Of a DNA stretch of 45,607 nucleotides, positions 36,025 to 43,944 are shown one piece after another. Under the pieces are notes generated by a model, which saw only the letters and a program-made list of their open reading frames with translations, was not told the DNA's origin and searched no databases. The first letter of the stretch is position 1, and every line of letters starts with the position of its first letter. Position numbers and translations under genes: made by a program. Source of the stretch: Ligilactobacillus saerimneri DSM 16049 (GTDB taxonomy: Bacteria > Bacillota > Bacilli > Lactobacillales > Lactobacillaceae); contig NZ_AUHQ01000016.1 in the NCBI RefSeq assembly GCF_000423265.1, forward strand, positions 1 to 45,607, read 5' to 3'.

Positions 36025-36279
36025 TTATTTTTTTACCTGAGCTTTAAAGATGTCTTCAACTTCTCGGGTCATCTTGCTTACTGGGATATGCCCTTGCTTA
36101 TCGCGGACGTGGTTTTTGAGCTTGATGGTTTGCTTTGGCCCCAGGATCCGCTTTAAGACCTTAGGGAAAAGCAACGGATTTTCATCGAGCTCGCCCAAAA
36201 GTTCCACGGTTTCGTAGTCGTCTAGTGTAGCTTCATCGATTTCATAGAAAAAGCCTGTTTTTGTCTTACCTTTAATCAT
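36025..36279 (-). CDS. tail assembly chaperone, G part
   Basis: An 84-residue protein (IDEATLDDYETVELLGELDEN) in the position of gpG-type chaperones between the tail tube and tape measure genes. It ends at a run of seven A directly before the stop, a slippery heptamer. By analogy a minor share of ribosomes would shift and yield a GT fusion of about 214 residues. Confidence 0.8.
   Translation of the reverse strand: MIKGKTKTGFFYEIDEATLDDYETVELLGELDENPLLFPKVLKRILGPKQTIKLKNHVRDKQGHIPVSKMTREVEDIFKAQVKK
36028..36034 (-). promoter_or_regulatory. -1 ribosomal frameshift site
   Basis: In the zero frame the codons are GTA AAA AAA TAA, so the heptamer A AAA AAA fits X XXY YYZ. After a -1 slip the frame reads through without stop into DUF5361 (IIFLASIIKRDEDA then MICDLAE). 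Confidence 0.75.
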
Positions 36280-36282
36280 CGA

Positions 36283-36837
36283 TTAAGCCCCCTTTTTGAT
36301 GTATTCATAGTGCGTGTTACCGTCACTATCTGGCATGGCTTGCATGGTGATTTCATAACCGACTGGGTCGCCGTCTGAATAAGTGATGTCCCCGATTTCA
36401 GACACTTTGGCTACTGGTAAAACTACACGCTTCAGCACGCCACCGTTGAGGATAGTTTCTACTACGATCGAGTGAGATGGTAACTCTTTGGAGTTAGCCT
36501 TGATGACGATCCCATCTTCAAGGGTACCAGTGACATTGTCAGCCCCGTACACTTCCTTTAAAACATCCACATTCAGGGCTTCAATCAGCGTATAGCTGAA
36601 AGTATCTTCCTTTTCGGTTTGCGTAGTTAAAACGGTGTCCCCACCCCACGCCTTCACGCTGTCAGAGTCTGGACTGTTAGTATTGGACAAGCCATCGTCT
36701 GAGATATACCCCAGAGCTTTAAAAGCTTCATTTAAGGGTGTGACTGCGTCTTTTGGTAGCTCTGTCCCGAGCGGAGCGGAGTAAACCGCACCGCCGACTT
36801 TAGGCTTTGCTGCCGTGACATTTTTTACATCTGCCAT
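36283..36837 (-). CDS. major tail (tube) protein
   Basis: A 184-residue tail tube subunit. The pattern GGAVYSAPLGTELPKDAVTPLNEAFKALGYI followed by SDDGLSNTNSPDSD is typical of Lactobacillales phage tail proteins. ATG with AGGAGG upstream. Located between the head-tail genes and the chaperones, as expected. Confidence 0.9.
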   Translation of the reverse strand: MADVKNVTAAKPKVGGAVYSAPLGTELPKDAVTPLNEAFKALGYISDDGLSNTNSPDSDSVKAWGGDTVLTTQTEKEDTFSYTLIEALNVDVLKEVYGADNVTGTLEDGIVIKANSKELPSHSIVVETILNGGVLKRVVLPVAKVSEIGDITYSDGDPVGYEITMQAMPDSDGNTHYEYIKKGA

Positions 36838-36850
36838 AGATAAATACCTC

Positions 36851-37186
36851 CTAATAGTACTTGATGTCGTAAACCGCTTGATAGCGGTATTCTTTCGTTG
36901 TTGTGTCCGTGAAATTGTAGTCGGAGTTAAGCTCCACGCTGATGATTTCAGGGAGGATAACCATTCCTTCGACTACATTTTTCAGGATTTCATTAAGCTC
37001 GGCCGCCTGATACAGCGAGGGAGCGTAACTCTGAAAAGCGAAAGTCGCTGTCTGCAAATGGTTCCGCTTGCCTCCGCCCGTTTTTTCATACAGCACGAAC
37101 TTGTCAGGCATATTCGCCTGACGTTCTAAAAAAGACGGCACATCTAAGTGGCCGTCTAAGTATTTTTTAATAGTTAGCTCAATCAC
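36851..37186 (-). CDS. tail terminator/minor capsid 3-like protein (GTG start)
   Basis: A 111-residue protein resembling the Minor_capsid_3 family found between minor capsid 2 and the tail tube gene; a tail-terminator role is inferred from position. The GTG start at 37186 abuts the stop of the previous gene (TAG-GTG), suggesting coupled translation. Confidence 0.7.
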   Translation of the reverse strand: MIELTIKKYLDGHLDVPSFLERQANMPDKFVLYEKTGGGKRNHLQTATFAFQSYAPSLYQAAELNEILKNVVEGMVILPEIISVELNSDYNFTDTTTKEYRYQAVYDIKYY

Positions 37187-37423
37187 CTAATGCACCGCCT
37201 TTAATAGTGTGTTATTTTTCTTGTTTTCGATCTTAGCTTTTTTAGTCGCTGCGTAAACCATGGCGTTAGCCCGGTTGGCACCGACGTAGATGTCTTGCTT
37301 ATACCCACTGCCACACCGTGCCTGGATAGCGGACGCTTTGCCCGTCAGGATCGCTTGCATGGCTGAACTCCGCATCAACTCACGGACGCCCGCCTGATTG
37401 AGTTTGAATTTAAAGTTATTCAT
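37187..37423 (-). CDS. minor capsid 2-like head-tail protein
   Basis: A 78-residue basic protein with the family pattern SSAMQAILTGKASAIQARCG, GANRANAMVYAAT and NNTLLKA of Minor_capsid_2 (HK97 gp10-like position). ATG follows GGTGGAG and overlaps the preceding gene by 8 bp. Confidence 0.78.
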   Translation of the reverse strand: MNNFKFKLNQAGVRELMRSSAMQAILTGKASAIQARCGSGYKQDIYVGANRANAMVYAATKKAKIENKKNNTLLKAVH

Positions 37424-37754
37424 ACTGCTCCACCATCACTTTCGTATTCCATGCCAGTGGGATTAAGTCATCAATGCCCTTAGTCGGGTAACCAAAAACG
37501 CGCCAGCGCTGACCAAAAAAGCGGACTTCCTTGTCTTTCCAGTCGTGCGAATCGCCTTTCGGGATCGCCAGAGTGTAGACCGCCTTTTTACCGGTCAAAT
37601 TAAGCTGGGTTGTCACATCGTCTGATGTGGACGGAGTCACCAGTACATTATCCACGGAGATTTCTTCCGTGCGATAAATTGGCGCGCCAAAGGCGTCTTT
37701 ACCGTCTGGAATGTGATCGATTAGCGTGACGGTGATACCTTTAATCATGCTCAT
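37416..37754 (-). CDS. minor capsid 1-like head closure protein
   Basis: A 112-residue protein with IKGITVTLIDHIPDGKDAFGAPIYRTEEI, the pattern of Minor_capsid_1/head-closure proteins. I chose ATG at 37754 (GGTGG six bases upstream); a second ATG two codons later is possible. It overlaps the connector gene by 14 bp. Confidence 0.72.
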   Translation of the reverse strand: MSMIKGITVTLIDHIPDGKDAFGAPIYRTEEISVDNVLVTPSTSDDVTTQLNLTGKKAVYTLAIPKGDSHDWKDKEVRFFGQRWRVFGYPTKGIDDLIPLAWNTKVMVEQYE

Positions 37755-38136
37755 AAAAGTCCACCACCCCATACCGCTGGCGTTTTAAACCTAGGCGCTT
37801 GAGTTCGCTATCCTTGATGAAAAGCCCACCCCCAGGCACCAAGAAAGAGCCAGTATAAGAGTACCCGAGAGCACTCTCTGTGACCTGCGTCATTGGCTCC
37901 TGATCCGTGGACGTCATCAAGGTGCGAGCGACCACATCGACTGTCACGGACTTGGCCACCGACGCCAGACTCACACTTTCAGCGATCATCTGATCTAAGT
38001 CTTTGCCGACCTTTTCAGCTTCCACACGGAGAGAGTCAGATACTACCGCTAGTAAATCGGTCGCCCGCTCTTCTTCGGACGGCTTTAAAGGTCGCCACAG
38101 CTTCGCTAAATCGTCAACCGTCGCAAAGTCTGCCAT
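37741..38136 (-). CDS. head-tail connector, Gp19/Gp15/Gp42 family
   Basis: A 131-residue head completion/connector protein. DFATVDDLAKLWRPLKPSEEERA and the C-terminal VPGGGLFIKDSELKRLGLKR match the Gp19/Gp15/Gp42 family. AGGAGG site before ATG 38136. First of the head-tail joining set after the capsid gene. Confidence 0.85.
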   Translation of the reverse strand: MADFATVDDLAKLWRPLKPSEEERATDLLAVVSDSLRVEAEKVGKDLDQMIAESVSLASVAKSVTVDVVARTLMTSTDQEPMTQVTESALGYSYTGSFLVPGGGLFIKDSELKRLGLKRQRYGVVDFYEHD

Positions 38137-38147
38137 GGTATCACCTC

Positions 38148-38336
38148 CTAGAGTAGATCTAGTAGCTCTTGCTTTTTAGCTTTGGCTGGGTAGTCAATTC
38201 CCAGCTTGTCGAGCTCAGCCTTGATGTCAGCCACGCTCTTAGCTGTCCAGTCAATGGCATCGACTGGCACCCAGTCACCATAAATGATGCAATCAGTGAT
38301 GATGATAGCGCCAGTTTTTTTGTCCTGATATCTCAT
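38148..38336 (-). CDS. small HeH/LEM-motif phage protein
   Basis: A 62-residue protein whose C-terminus (SVADIKAELDKLGIDYPAKA followed by KKQELLDLL) is a HeH/LEM helix-extended-helix motif, commonly seen in small proteins between capsid and connector genes. The N-terminal half is a short beta-rich segment. Role unknown, possibly a capsid accessory. Confidence 0.75.
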   Translation of the reverse strand: MRYQDKKTGAIIITDCIIYGDWVPVDAIDWTAKSVADIKAELDKLGIDYPAKAKKQELLDLL

Positions 38337-38351
38337 CACTTAGCACCCCTT

Positions 38352-39269
38352 TTAGGCTTGAACTTCCACACGTGCAAAGGCATCAGTGTCTAAGATACCC
38401 CAGCCGATAAATGCTTCGGCACGCAAGCAAACTTCATTGAATGCCTTAAGGTCGCGACCTACTCCGTCTGGGTCCCCGTATTCGATAACTTCGAGAGGGA
38501 TGTTACCTGCGTAGCCCCACTTAAAGGCATTTTGGAAATCGCCAACGATTGCATGGTCAGTCTTGGCTGTGCCACCCTTAACAGTAAGGTTGCGGTTAAT
38601 GCCCAAGTTCATGCCGTAAAAATTATCAGGGGTTTGGCCAAACTTAAATTCTGGGTAAAGTGGTGTCTTGTTAGTATTTTCGTCCCCAACCTTCATAGCT
38701 GCCAAAGCTTGACCGCCTTCTGGGGATAAAGCTAAGCCGTTTACTACGCCACCCTTGGCAGTTACCATCCGGATTGCTGTTTCGATATTTTCGTCAATCT
38801 TTGCAGCATCATACTTTTCGGCATTGCCAGTAATTTGGCCGTCAAAAGAGTTAGTAGCCTTGAAAGAGGCGTCAGTCAACGACTTTGGTTCTAAGCCGTG
38901 TAATGCTGCAATGTCAAAGGCTTCGGCGATCTTCTTGGCAAACCCATCACTGAAGGCTTGCAAGTATTGAATTTGCTTTTCTTCAGTAGCGAGTTTAAAT
39001 TCATCAGATACACGAGCTTGGTAAACGAATTTCAACGGCTTGATAACCTTAGATGTGAGTGTTGCCTTCCCGGCTGACTTTTGTTCGCCTTCGCCAACGA
39101 TTTGCGCGTTACCTTCTAAGTTAAAAACAAATTGCTCAGTGCCATTAAATGGAATTGGTGTTTGACCTGATAACTTAGCTAAGACGGACGTGCCTTGTAC
39201 CTTGTTAAAAAGTTCAGTGACTAATTCTGGTGTAAAAAGCGTACCTGCTTGTAATGCGTTATTTGCCAT
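38352..39269 (-). CDS. major capsid protein (HK97 fold)
   Basis: A 305-residue capsid subunit. The N-terminal ALQAGTLFTPELVTELFNKV and the motif PIPFNGTEQFVFNLEGNAQIVG are typical for HK97-type capsids of Lactobacillales phages; the C-terminal half has the A-domain pattern. The N-terminal delta region is short, in keeping with a separate scaffold gene. AAAGGAG site upstream; six bases after the scaffold gene. Confidence 0.92.
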   Translation of the reverse strand: MANNALQAGTLFTPELVTELFNKVQGTSVLAKLSGQTPIPFNGTEQFVFNLEGNAQIVGEGEQKSAGKATLTSKVIKPLKFVYQARVSDEFKLATEEKQIQYLQAFSDGFAKKIAEAFDIAALHGLEPKSLTDASFKATNSFDGQITGNAEKYDAAKIDENIETAIRMVTAKGGVVNGLALSPEGGQALAAMKVGDENTNKTPLYPEFKFGQTPDNFYGMNLGINRNLTVKGGTAKTDHAIVGDFQNAFKWGYAGNIPLEVIEYGDPDGVGRDLKAFNEVCLRAEAFIGWGILDTDAFARVEVQA

Positions 39270-39274
39270 AATAT

Positions 39275-39733
39275 TTATTCTCCTTTATTTAATCCTTCTA
39301 GCATGTCACGGTAGGCTGCTTGTGTCCCCGTGACTGGTTTTTCTTCAACAGATTTCAATGGTGCGACTGGTTCCTTTGGTGCTAAGTACCCGGCCAATCG
39401 CTCAGCGTCTGCTTTAAGCTCTTCTTCATTGTCGCCAGCCAAACGGTCAGCCAAATCAAACGGCAAACCACTCTGTAAGGCAATTTTTGTCCGCAACTGG
39501 GATTGTTCATACCCCTTAACCTTACCTTGTAAGTCTGCGATTGTTTGGTCTTTACCTTTGGCTTCTTCCAACGCTGATTTGCTTTCAGCTAGACGCGCGT
39601 TAAGTTCCTCATTTTGAGTTTTGAGTTGGTCGTAGTCAGTCAGCTTTGCCTCATACTTTTCTTTTTGGCGATTAAGCCGATCCTTGATGATTGCATCCAA
39701 CTCTTCTTGTGTTTCGATTGCTTTAAATGGCAT
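39275..39733 (-). CDS. phage scaffolding protein
   Basis: A 152-residue acidic, strongly helical protein with a predicted coiled coil (about residues 10-75, EELDAIIKDRLNRQKEKYEA), placed directly before the capsid gene. This is the standard form and position of the scaffold that guides procapsid assembly. Confidence 0.85.
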   Translation of the reverse strand: MPFKAIETQEELDAIIKDRLNRQKEKYEAKLTDYDQLKTQNEELNARLAESKSALEEAKGKDQTIADLQGKVKGYEQSQLRTKIALQSGLPFDLADRLAGDNEEELKADAERLAGYLAPKEPVAPLKSVEEKPVTGTQAAYRDMLEGLNKGE

Positions 39734-39776
39734 CTAAAAAACATCCTTTCTCCGCATTTCCCGTGCGTTCGGTAAT

Positions 39777-41186
39777 TTAATATATAATTTTTTGCTTGTG
39801 CTTAGGCTTGCTATTAAAGCATGCCCAGTGTGCCAGTAAGGCACTGTCCATAAGACTGATATCCATATCATCAAACTGGGAGCGATACCCAAAGCCACCG
39901 TTTGACCCGATTGCCCGCTTATCGCAGTTAGTCACGACCTTAGTCAGTGATGGCTGGTCATTGTGGCAAAGTGTTTGCTGGTAAATCGCCTGGCTCCATA
40001 GGGAGTTAGCAACGATGATCTCGCGGACGGTCGGGAGAATCGGCCGTTTGAGCCTGTAATCTTTCATCTCGTCCGCCAGGATTTTTTGCCCATTAGCGCC
40101 GTCAATGACGACCTTGGCCACGTCAGCTTGCCTGATAAAGTCGATAATCCAGGAATTGCCATTGCGAACGGGCTGGCAGTCCAGCGTTTCGATAAAGATA
40201 CGCTCGTCAGCAGTCCTGACAGCCACACTCATAGCCACATTGGTATTATCGTTGCCGTACTTAATGCCCACATAAAGAGGCCCAGCGAACTGTGGCAGTT
40301 CCTGGACCTTTAAGGCTGACCATTCACCTTCCGTGATGGCTGATTTCTGATTGTACTTTGGCCAATACCCCAGACGCTGGATATTGTGGTCTAGCTTATC
40401 TTTCCCAAGCTCGGCTTTTATCTTCCGCTCAGTCAAGTGGTAGCCGAGAGATGGATTTGAGTTATACCAAGCGTCCACATCGTGGATTTCTTTTTGCTCA
40501 GTAACCGACCACTCTGCCCAGCCAAAGTACTCAGGGTGATTAGTCAGCACATCATCACGGTAGTCGGTAAAGACTGTCCCGCTGGAGGTTGGTGTGGGTG
40601 GTGTCCCACACATGATGGTTTGCGGATTGTCTGAGTCCGTGACAGTGTACTTTAAGGCTGCTTCCTGGTCGGTGGTGTACTCTTGCGCTTCATCGATAAT
40701 CATCAGGTCAAAGCCTTCACCCAGCCCGCCAGATGATGTTCGCGTGCGAAACTGGATAACGCCACCCGATTTAAAAAGCTCAATCCGTTCTTGGCCCTTC
40801 GCCTTAATCGAATTGAAATCATCGCCGTTTTTGTAGCCTGATTTTTCTAAGTATCGCTTCACTTTTTCAAAGGACGAATGTGACGTCGAGATCAGGTGCG
40901 CTGTGTGGAGGACATTTAAGCCCTGCTCCAACGCCCAGATTTCTTTCATATAGATGACTTCGGTTTTTCCGTTCCGCCGTGGTATAGCGTAGCCAAATTT
41001 TTGGTGTACCCACAAACCGTCATCATCCACAGCCATGATCGGATCCAGTAAGTTTTTCTGCCATTCATAGCAAGAAAGACCGGACCGTTCATAGTACGCC
41101 ACCGCTTCGTCGCTCAGCGTTTTTTGATATGGAATTATTACCGATTGAGTCGGAGTTTGTCTGCCAATTCTTTTTTGATTAGCCAT
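39777..41186 (-). CDS. terL: terminase large subunit
   Basis: The 469-residue DNA packaging motor. Walker A-like PRRNGKTE (about residues 69-76), Walker B MIIDEAQEY, and coupling motif CGTPPT are visible, followed by a nuclease domain with VIDGANG and MDSALLAHW. The usual first nuclease aspartate position reads VGIKYGND, which occurs in related terminases as far as I recall. Unusually it lies after the minor head gene and before scaffold, not before the portal; no small terminase is adjacent. AAAGGAG site before the ATG. Confidence 0.9.
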   Translation of the reverse strand: MANQKRIGRQTPTQSVIIPYQKTLSDEAVAYYERSGLSCYEWQKNLLDPIMAVDDDGLWVHQKFGYAIPRRNGKTEVIYMKEIWALEQGLNVLHTAHLISTSHSSFEKVKRYLEKSGYKNGDDFNSIKAKGQERIELFKSGGVIQFRTRTSSGGLGEGFDLMIIDEAQEYTTDQEAALKYTVTDSDNPQTIMCGTPPTPTSSGTVFTDYRDDVLTNHPEYFGWAEWSVTEQKEIHDVDAWYNSNPSLGYHLTERKIKAELGKDKLDHNIQRLGYWPKYNQKSAITEGEWSALKVQELPQFAGPLYVGIKYGNDNTNVAMSVAVRTADERIFIETLDCQPVRNGNSWIIDFIRQADVAKVVIDGANGQKILADEMKDYRLKRPILPTVREIIVANSLWSQAIYQQTLCHNDQPSLTKVVTNCDKRAIGSNGGFGYRSQFDDMDISLMDSALLAHWACFNSKPKHKQKIIY

Positions 41187-41200
41187 ACTTTGCTCCTTTC

Positions 41201-41216
41201 AATCTTTTAAAAGATT
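41201..41216. repeat. 16-bp perfect palindrome before terL
   Basis: AATCTTTTAAAAGATT is fully palindromic and lies between two purine-rich sites in the terL leader. It could be a protein-binding site or chance; AT-only content makes it a weak RNA hairpin. Confidence 0.3.
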
Positions 41217-41253
41217 AGTGAATCAATCGCATCACCTCCTTAAATTAGGGTAT

Positions 41254-41288
41254 AAAAATAGCACTGGCCAATTTTTATGGCTAGTGCT
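41254..41288 (-). terminator. intrinsic terminator inside the late operon
   Basis: Minus-strand AGCACTAGCCA pairs with TGGCCAGTGCT (one A-C mismatch) around a seven-base loop and is followed by ATTTTTAT. It separates the small AT-rich gene from terL. Confidence 0.8.
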
Positions 41289-41293
41289 GTTGA

Positions 41294-41503
41294 CTATCTT
41301 CTAACTCTATTATCTTTTATAGGTAACTGTTTATAGTCCCCATGGATCTTGAATGCTCGCGGAGAATATAAGTAAGCTTCTCCACTTTCATCAATTACAC
41401 CAATGCAATCTATTCTCGGATCATAACTAGTTGCAATGTACGTTTTTCCTTTGTCAAAAGCTAAACAAGTTTCACCAAGAAAAGTAACTTCCAGTGTTTT
41501 CAT
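41294..41503 (-). CDS. small AT-rich protein, candidate immunity protein
   Basis: A 69-residue soluble protein (MKTLEVTFLGETCLAFDKGK, later VIDESGEAYLYSPRAFKI). The pattern 'fxGETxxLxxGKxYxv...vDesGExYLYxpxxF' recalls small SH3-like proteins often encoded beside Firmicute polymorphic toxins. It starts five bases after the toxin-like minor head gene and is followed by its own terminator. G+C is about 31% by hand count over 41421-41520. Immunity function is inference; a regulatory or virion role is possible. Confidence 0.7.
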   Translation of the reverse strand: MKTLEVTFLGETCLAFDKGKTYIATSYDPRIDCIGVIDESGEAYLYSPRAFKIHGDYKQLPIKDNRVRR

Positions 41504-41508
41504 TTATT

Positions 41509-42618
41509 TCACCATTCTTTTAGTTTAAACTCTATTTTTCCAACATTTTCGCATTGATACCAATGGACCTCAAATTCACCTATATCATTACCTTCTAAAT
41601 CTTGTAAAAATGCCCAACCCTTTACTTTTTGCCAGTTTCTTTTAATGCTTCCGGGGTTCTCTCTTACCAAACGAGCTATATCTCTTATTGGTGCTCTAAC
41701 ACCTTTGCCAGCAATCACCTCAACGTTTGTGATCGTTGATCCCGGTCTGATCTTATATGTTTCTTCTAGGTCTAACGGATTTCTTTTCACACCATAATAC
41801 TTTTTGACATAAACATCCCGAGCTTTGGCACTCAGAGACTTAGGCAGTTGAATATCTTCAAGTGGTAAAGTATCGCGACGTTTCTCCTCTTTTAGAATAT
41901 CATGGATCGATGTTTTTCGCCATTGTTTGCTCCACACATCCTGCCGTGCTTTCTTTTTTTCTGGATAGTACTCCGTCACACACCGACAGTTTTCATGCCG
42001 ATGAAAGACTTCATTTGGTGTCCCTTTTGGATAATCGTAAGTTCCTTCCAAACCACGGCACCAGTCACACGCTTTACCTTTAACCTGGCGCTTAATGACT
42101 GCCTTCATACCGGCGTCACTGTGAAACTTTGCATTTTTCTTGATAGCTTCATCCACAACTGACTGCGTGAAATTAACCATCGGATCGCCTAAGACCCACT
42201 GCACGTCCGTAAAATCATCGGCACTGCTCAGCTTATTGACAAACCCCTTTACCCGGTCCTGGTCAAAGTCAGGACGCTGGGCCCGCAGTTTCAATCCTAC
42301 CTGACGATTAAGTCTAGCCTGCACGCCCTCTGTATAATCAGAGACGAGAGAGTAATTATTTTTCAATGTTTCGTTAAGCACCCGGTCGGCAATGTTGAAA
42401 TACATCTTACCATCAGGCAAAGTCTCTGCTGTGATGTGGACGTTAAGCACCTTAGATAGTATCTCTCCGACCTCCACAGCGTAGGCGTGGGCGTCTTTAT
42501 AAGTTGCTTGGCCGTCTTCCAGCAATTTTAAAAGCGCCTGGATCTTTTTGGAGTCCACGCGCTGTTTTTCAAAGTCTTTTTTGATTGCCTCTAAAAGCTC
42601 AGGTACGATATCAGTCAT
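41509..42618 (-). CDS. minor head protein with toxin-like C-terminal domain
   Basis: A 369-residue SPP1 gp7-like minor head protein. Residues 1 to about 217 are the head morphogenesis part, with the cysteine/histidine cluster CDWCRG...FHRHENCRC (184-213). After a charged linker comes an extra domain (about 261-369) with ITNVEVIAGKG (296-306), IRDIARLV (311-318), WQKVKGWAF (329-337) and EVHWYQCENVGKIEFKLKEW, resembling nuclease-type polymorphic toxin domains seen at phage head protein C-termini. DNA for this end is AT-rich (33% G+C in 41521-41620) versus 54% in 42201-42300. Start ATG 42618 follows TAGGTGG and overlaps the portal by 8 bp. Confidence 0.82.
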   Translation of the reverse strand: MTDIVPELLEAIKKDFEKQRVDSKKIQALLKLLEDGQATYKDAHAYAVEVGEILSKVLNVHITAETLPDGKMYFNIADRVLNETLKNNYSLVSDYTEGVQARLNRQVGLKLRAQRPDFDQDRVKGFVNKLSSADDFTDVQWVLGDPMVNFTQSVVDEAIKKNAKFHSDAGMKAVIKRQVKGKACDWCRGLEGTYDYPKGTPNEVFHRHENCRCVTEYYPEKKKARQDVWSKQWRKTSIHDILKEEKRRDTLPLEDIQLPKSLSAKARDVYVKKYYGVKRNPLDLEETYKIRPGSTITNVEVIAGKGVRAPIRDIARLVRENPGSIKRNWQKVKGWAFLQDLEGNDIGEFEVHWYQCENVGKIEFKLKEW

Positions 42619-43840
42619 GCTTACCACCTAGCCCTGTGTAGTCGCGGACCATGCTTTCATCAACCAACCCTGGCACGGCTTGATTGAGCTTGATTGCTGC
42701 GTCCCCGATTAATCCTAAGGCACTGGCATCAGCTTCAAACAGTGGTTCCCACTTTGGCACGGTGTCCATAAAGCGGGTCCGCTCATACTGAAAGCCGTCA
42801 CGCAAGCAAGCTGACACATAAGCCACATTTAAGAGCCCAGAGCCAATGCTGCGCTGGGCTTTTTTACCTGCCAGGCGCAATCCTTCGTGGCTTGCCTTGA
42901 TGGCTTCCACGCTGGACGGATTGTCCGACACGAAACCGAGGTCGTCTAAGGTAAGCCCCATCTCGCCTGCGAAGCCAGCAGCAGCTGTCCGCAGTTGCTC
43001 CGTAAATGGCGACATGCTAGGCGTGGTAAACTGCCCGAGGACTGGCTTGTCGCCGTCATCGTCCTTAGTAAACTGGAGCATGCTTGAAATCGTTGCCCGC
43101 CAGCTGTCCATTGGTTCGGCATCCTGGGAGAGCCCAACCACGTACTTTTGCGGGAATGAGTAAAACTCGGCTGTGATGTCAGCCCGCTCCATCGTCCGCT
43201 TAGCATATTTTTGATAGTACATCGCTGAGCGTGTAATGCGTGACCGTCCAAATGGTCGGACGGCATCGGGTCTATGGATGACTGGCACCAACAGCGGACG
43301 TCCGGTCGGGTTGCTGATACTGTACGAATCGCCACGCTTCGGGTAGTAAACGGTTTGATCTGGTAAAAAGTATGCTTCCAGATCAGGATTGCCGTAGTCG
43401 TCACGCGATAAAACGGCGTAGCCCTCAGTCAGTAAGCCTGTGATCGGGTCGATCACACCCGTGGCGTTGCTGGCTTCGATTACCTGGAGACGAGGGAGTC
43501 CTGTTTCATCGGCCGAGATATAGACGAAACAGCATGACGCAATCAGGGCCGACAACACCGTACTGTCAAAAAAGATGTCCGGGTTGTTAGCATGAAAAAT
43601 TTCATTTACTTCGAAATCATCATGCTCAAACTCGCGAAAAACAAGGCGATCTGCCAGGGCATCCACACCCTTAGCACACCAGCCTAAAACTGCCGTATAG
43701 CGTAAGCGGATTGACGGCGGGATGGTTATCCCGACATCAGGCTCTCTGTGCTGCATGGCGTAGTGCTTATAGCGCAGATTAACGCGCTGACGCTTGCTAG
43801 CCAGCTTGCTTTTAAGATAATCCATACCTTTATACGCCAT
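42611..43840 (-). CDS. phage portal protein
   Basis: A 409-residue portal subunit, the dodecameric channel through which DNA is packaged. MAYKGMDYLKSKLASKRQRVN at the start, the central clip-like region and TLDDLGFVSDNPSSVEAIKA near residue 310 match portals of Lactobacillales siphophages. I start at the ATG at 43840 with AAAGGAG upstream; an open frame to 43966 runs through the GC-rich candidate cos region and is rejected. Confidence 0.88.
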   Translation of the reverse strand: MAYKGMDYLKSKLASKRQRVNLRYKHYAMQHREPDVGITIPPSIRLRYTAVLGWCAKGVDALADRLVFREFEHDDFEVNEIFHANNPDIFFDSTVLSALIASCCFVYISADETGLPRLQVIEASNATGVIDPITGLLTEGYAVLSRDDYGNPDLEAYFLPDQTVYYPKRGDSYSISNPTGRPLLVPVIHRPDAVRPFGRSRITRSAMYYQKYAKRTMERADITAEFYSFPQKYVVGLSQDAEPMDSWRATISSMLQFTKDDDGDKPVLGQFTTPSMSPFTEQLRTAAAGFAGEMGLTLDDLGFVSDNPSSVEAIKASHEGLRLAGKKAQRSIGSGLLNVAYVSACLRDGFQYERTRFMDTVPKWEPLFEADASALGLIGDAAIKLNQAVPGLVDESMVRDYTGLGGKHD

Positions 43841-43897
43841 TTTATCAACTCCTTTCAATTGGCGCGCGAAAAAATGTGCAGTGACGGCGTGAAGGAC

Positions 43898-43928
43898 GGG
43901 GCAAAGCCCCGGGGGGTGGGTACCCCCC
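43898..43928. other. candidate cos/packaging region
   Basis: In the 104-bp gap between HNH and portal lie two GC-rich inverted repeats: GGGGCAAAGCCCC (43898-43910) and GGGGGG-tgggta-CCCCCC (43911-43928, centred on GGTACC). There is no T-run, so it is not a normal terminator. HNH genes commonly flank cos in HK97-like phages; the assignment is inferred. Confidence 0.35.
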
Positions 43929-43944
43929 TCCCTTTTTCGACCGA

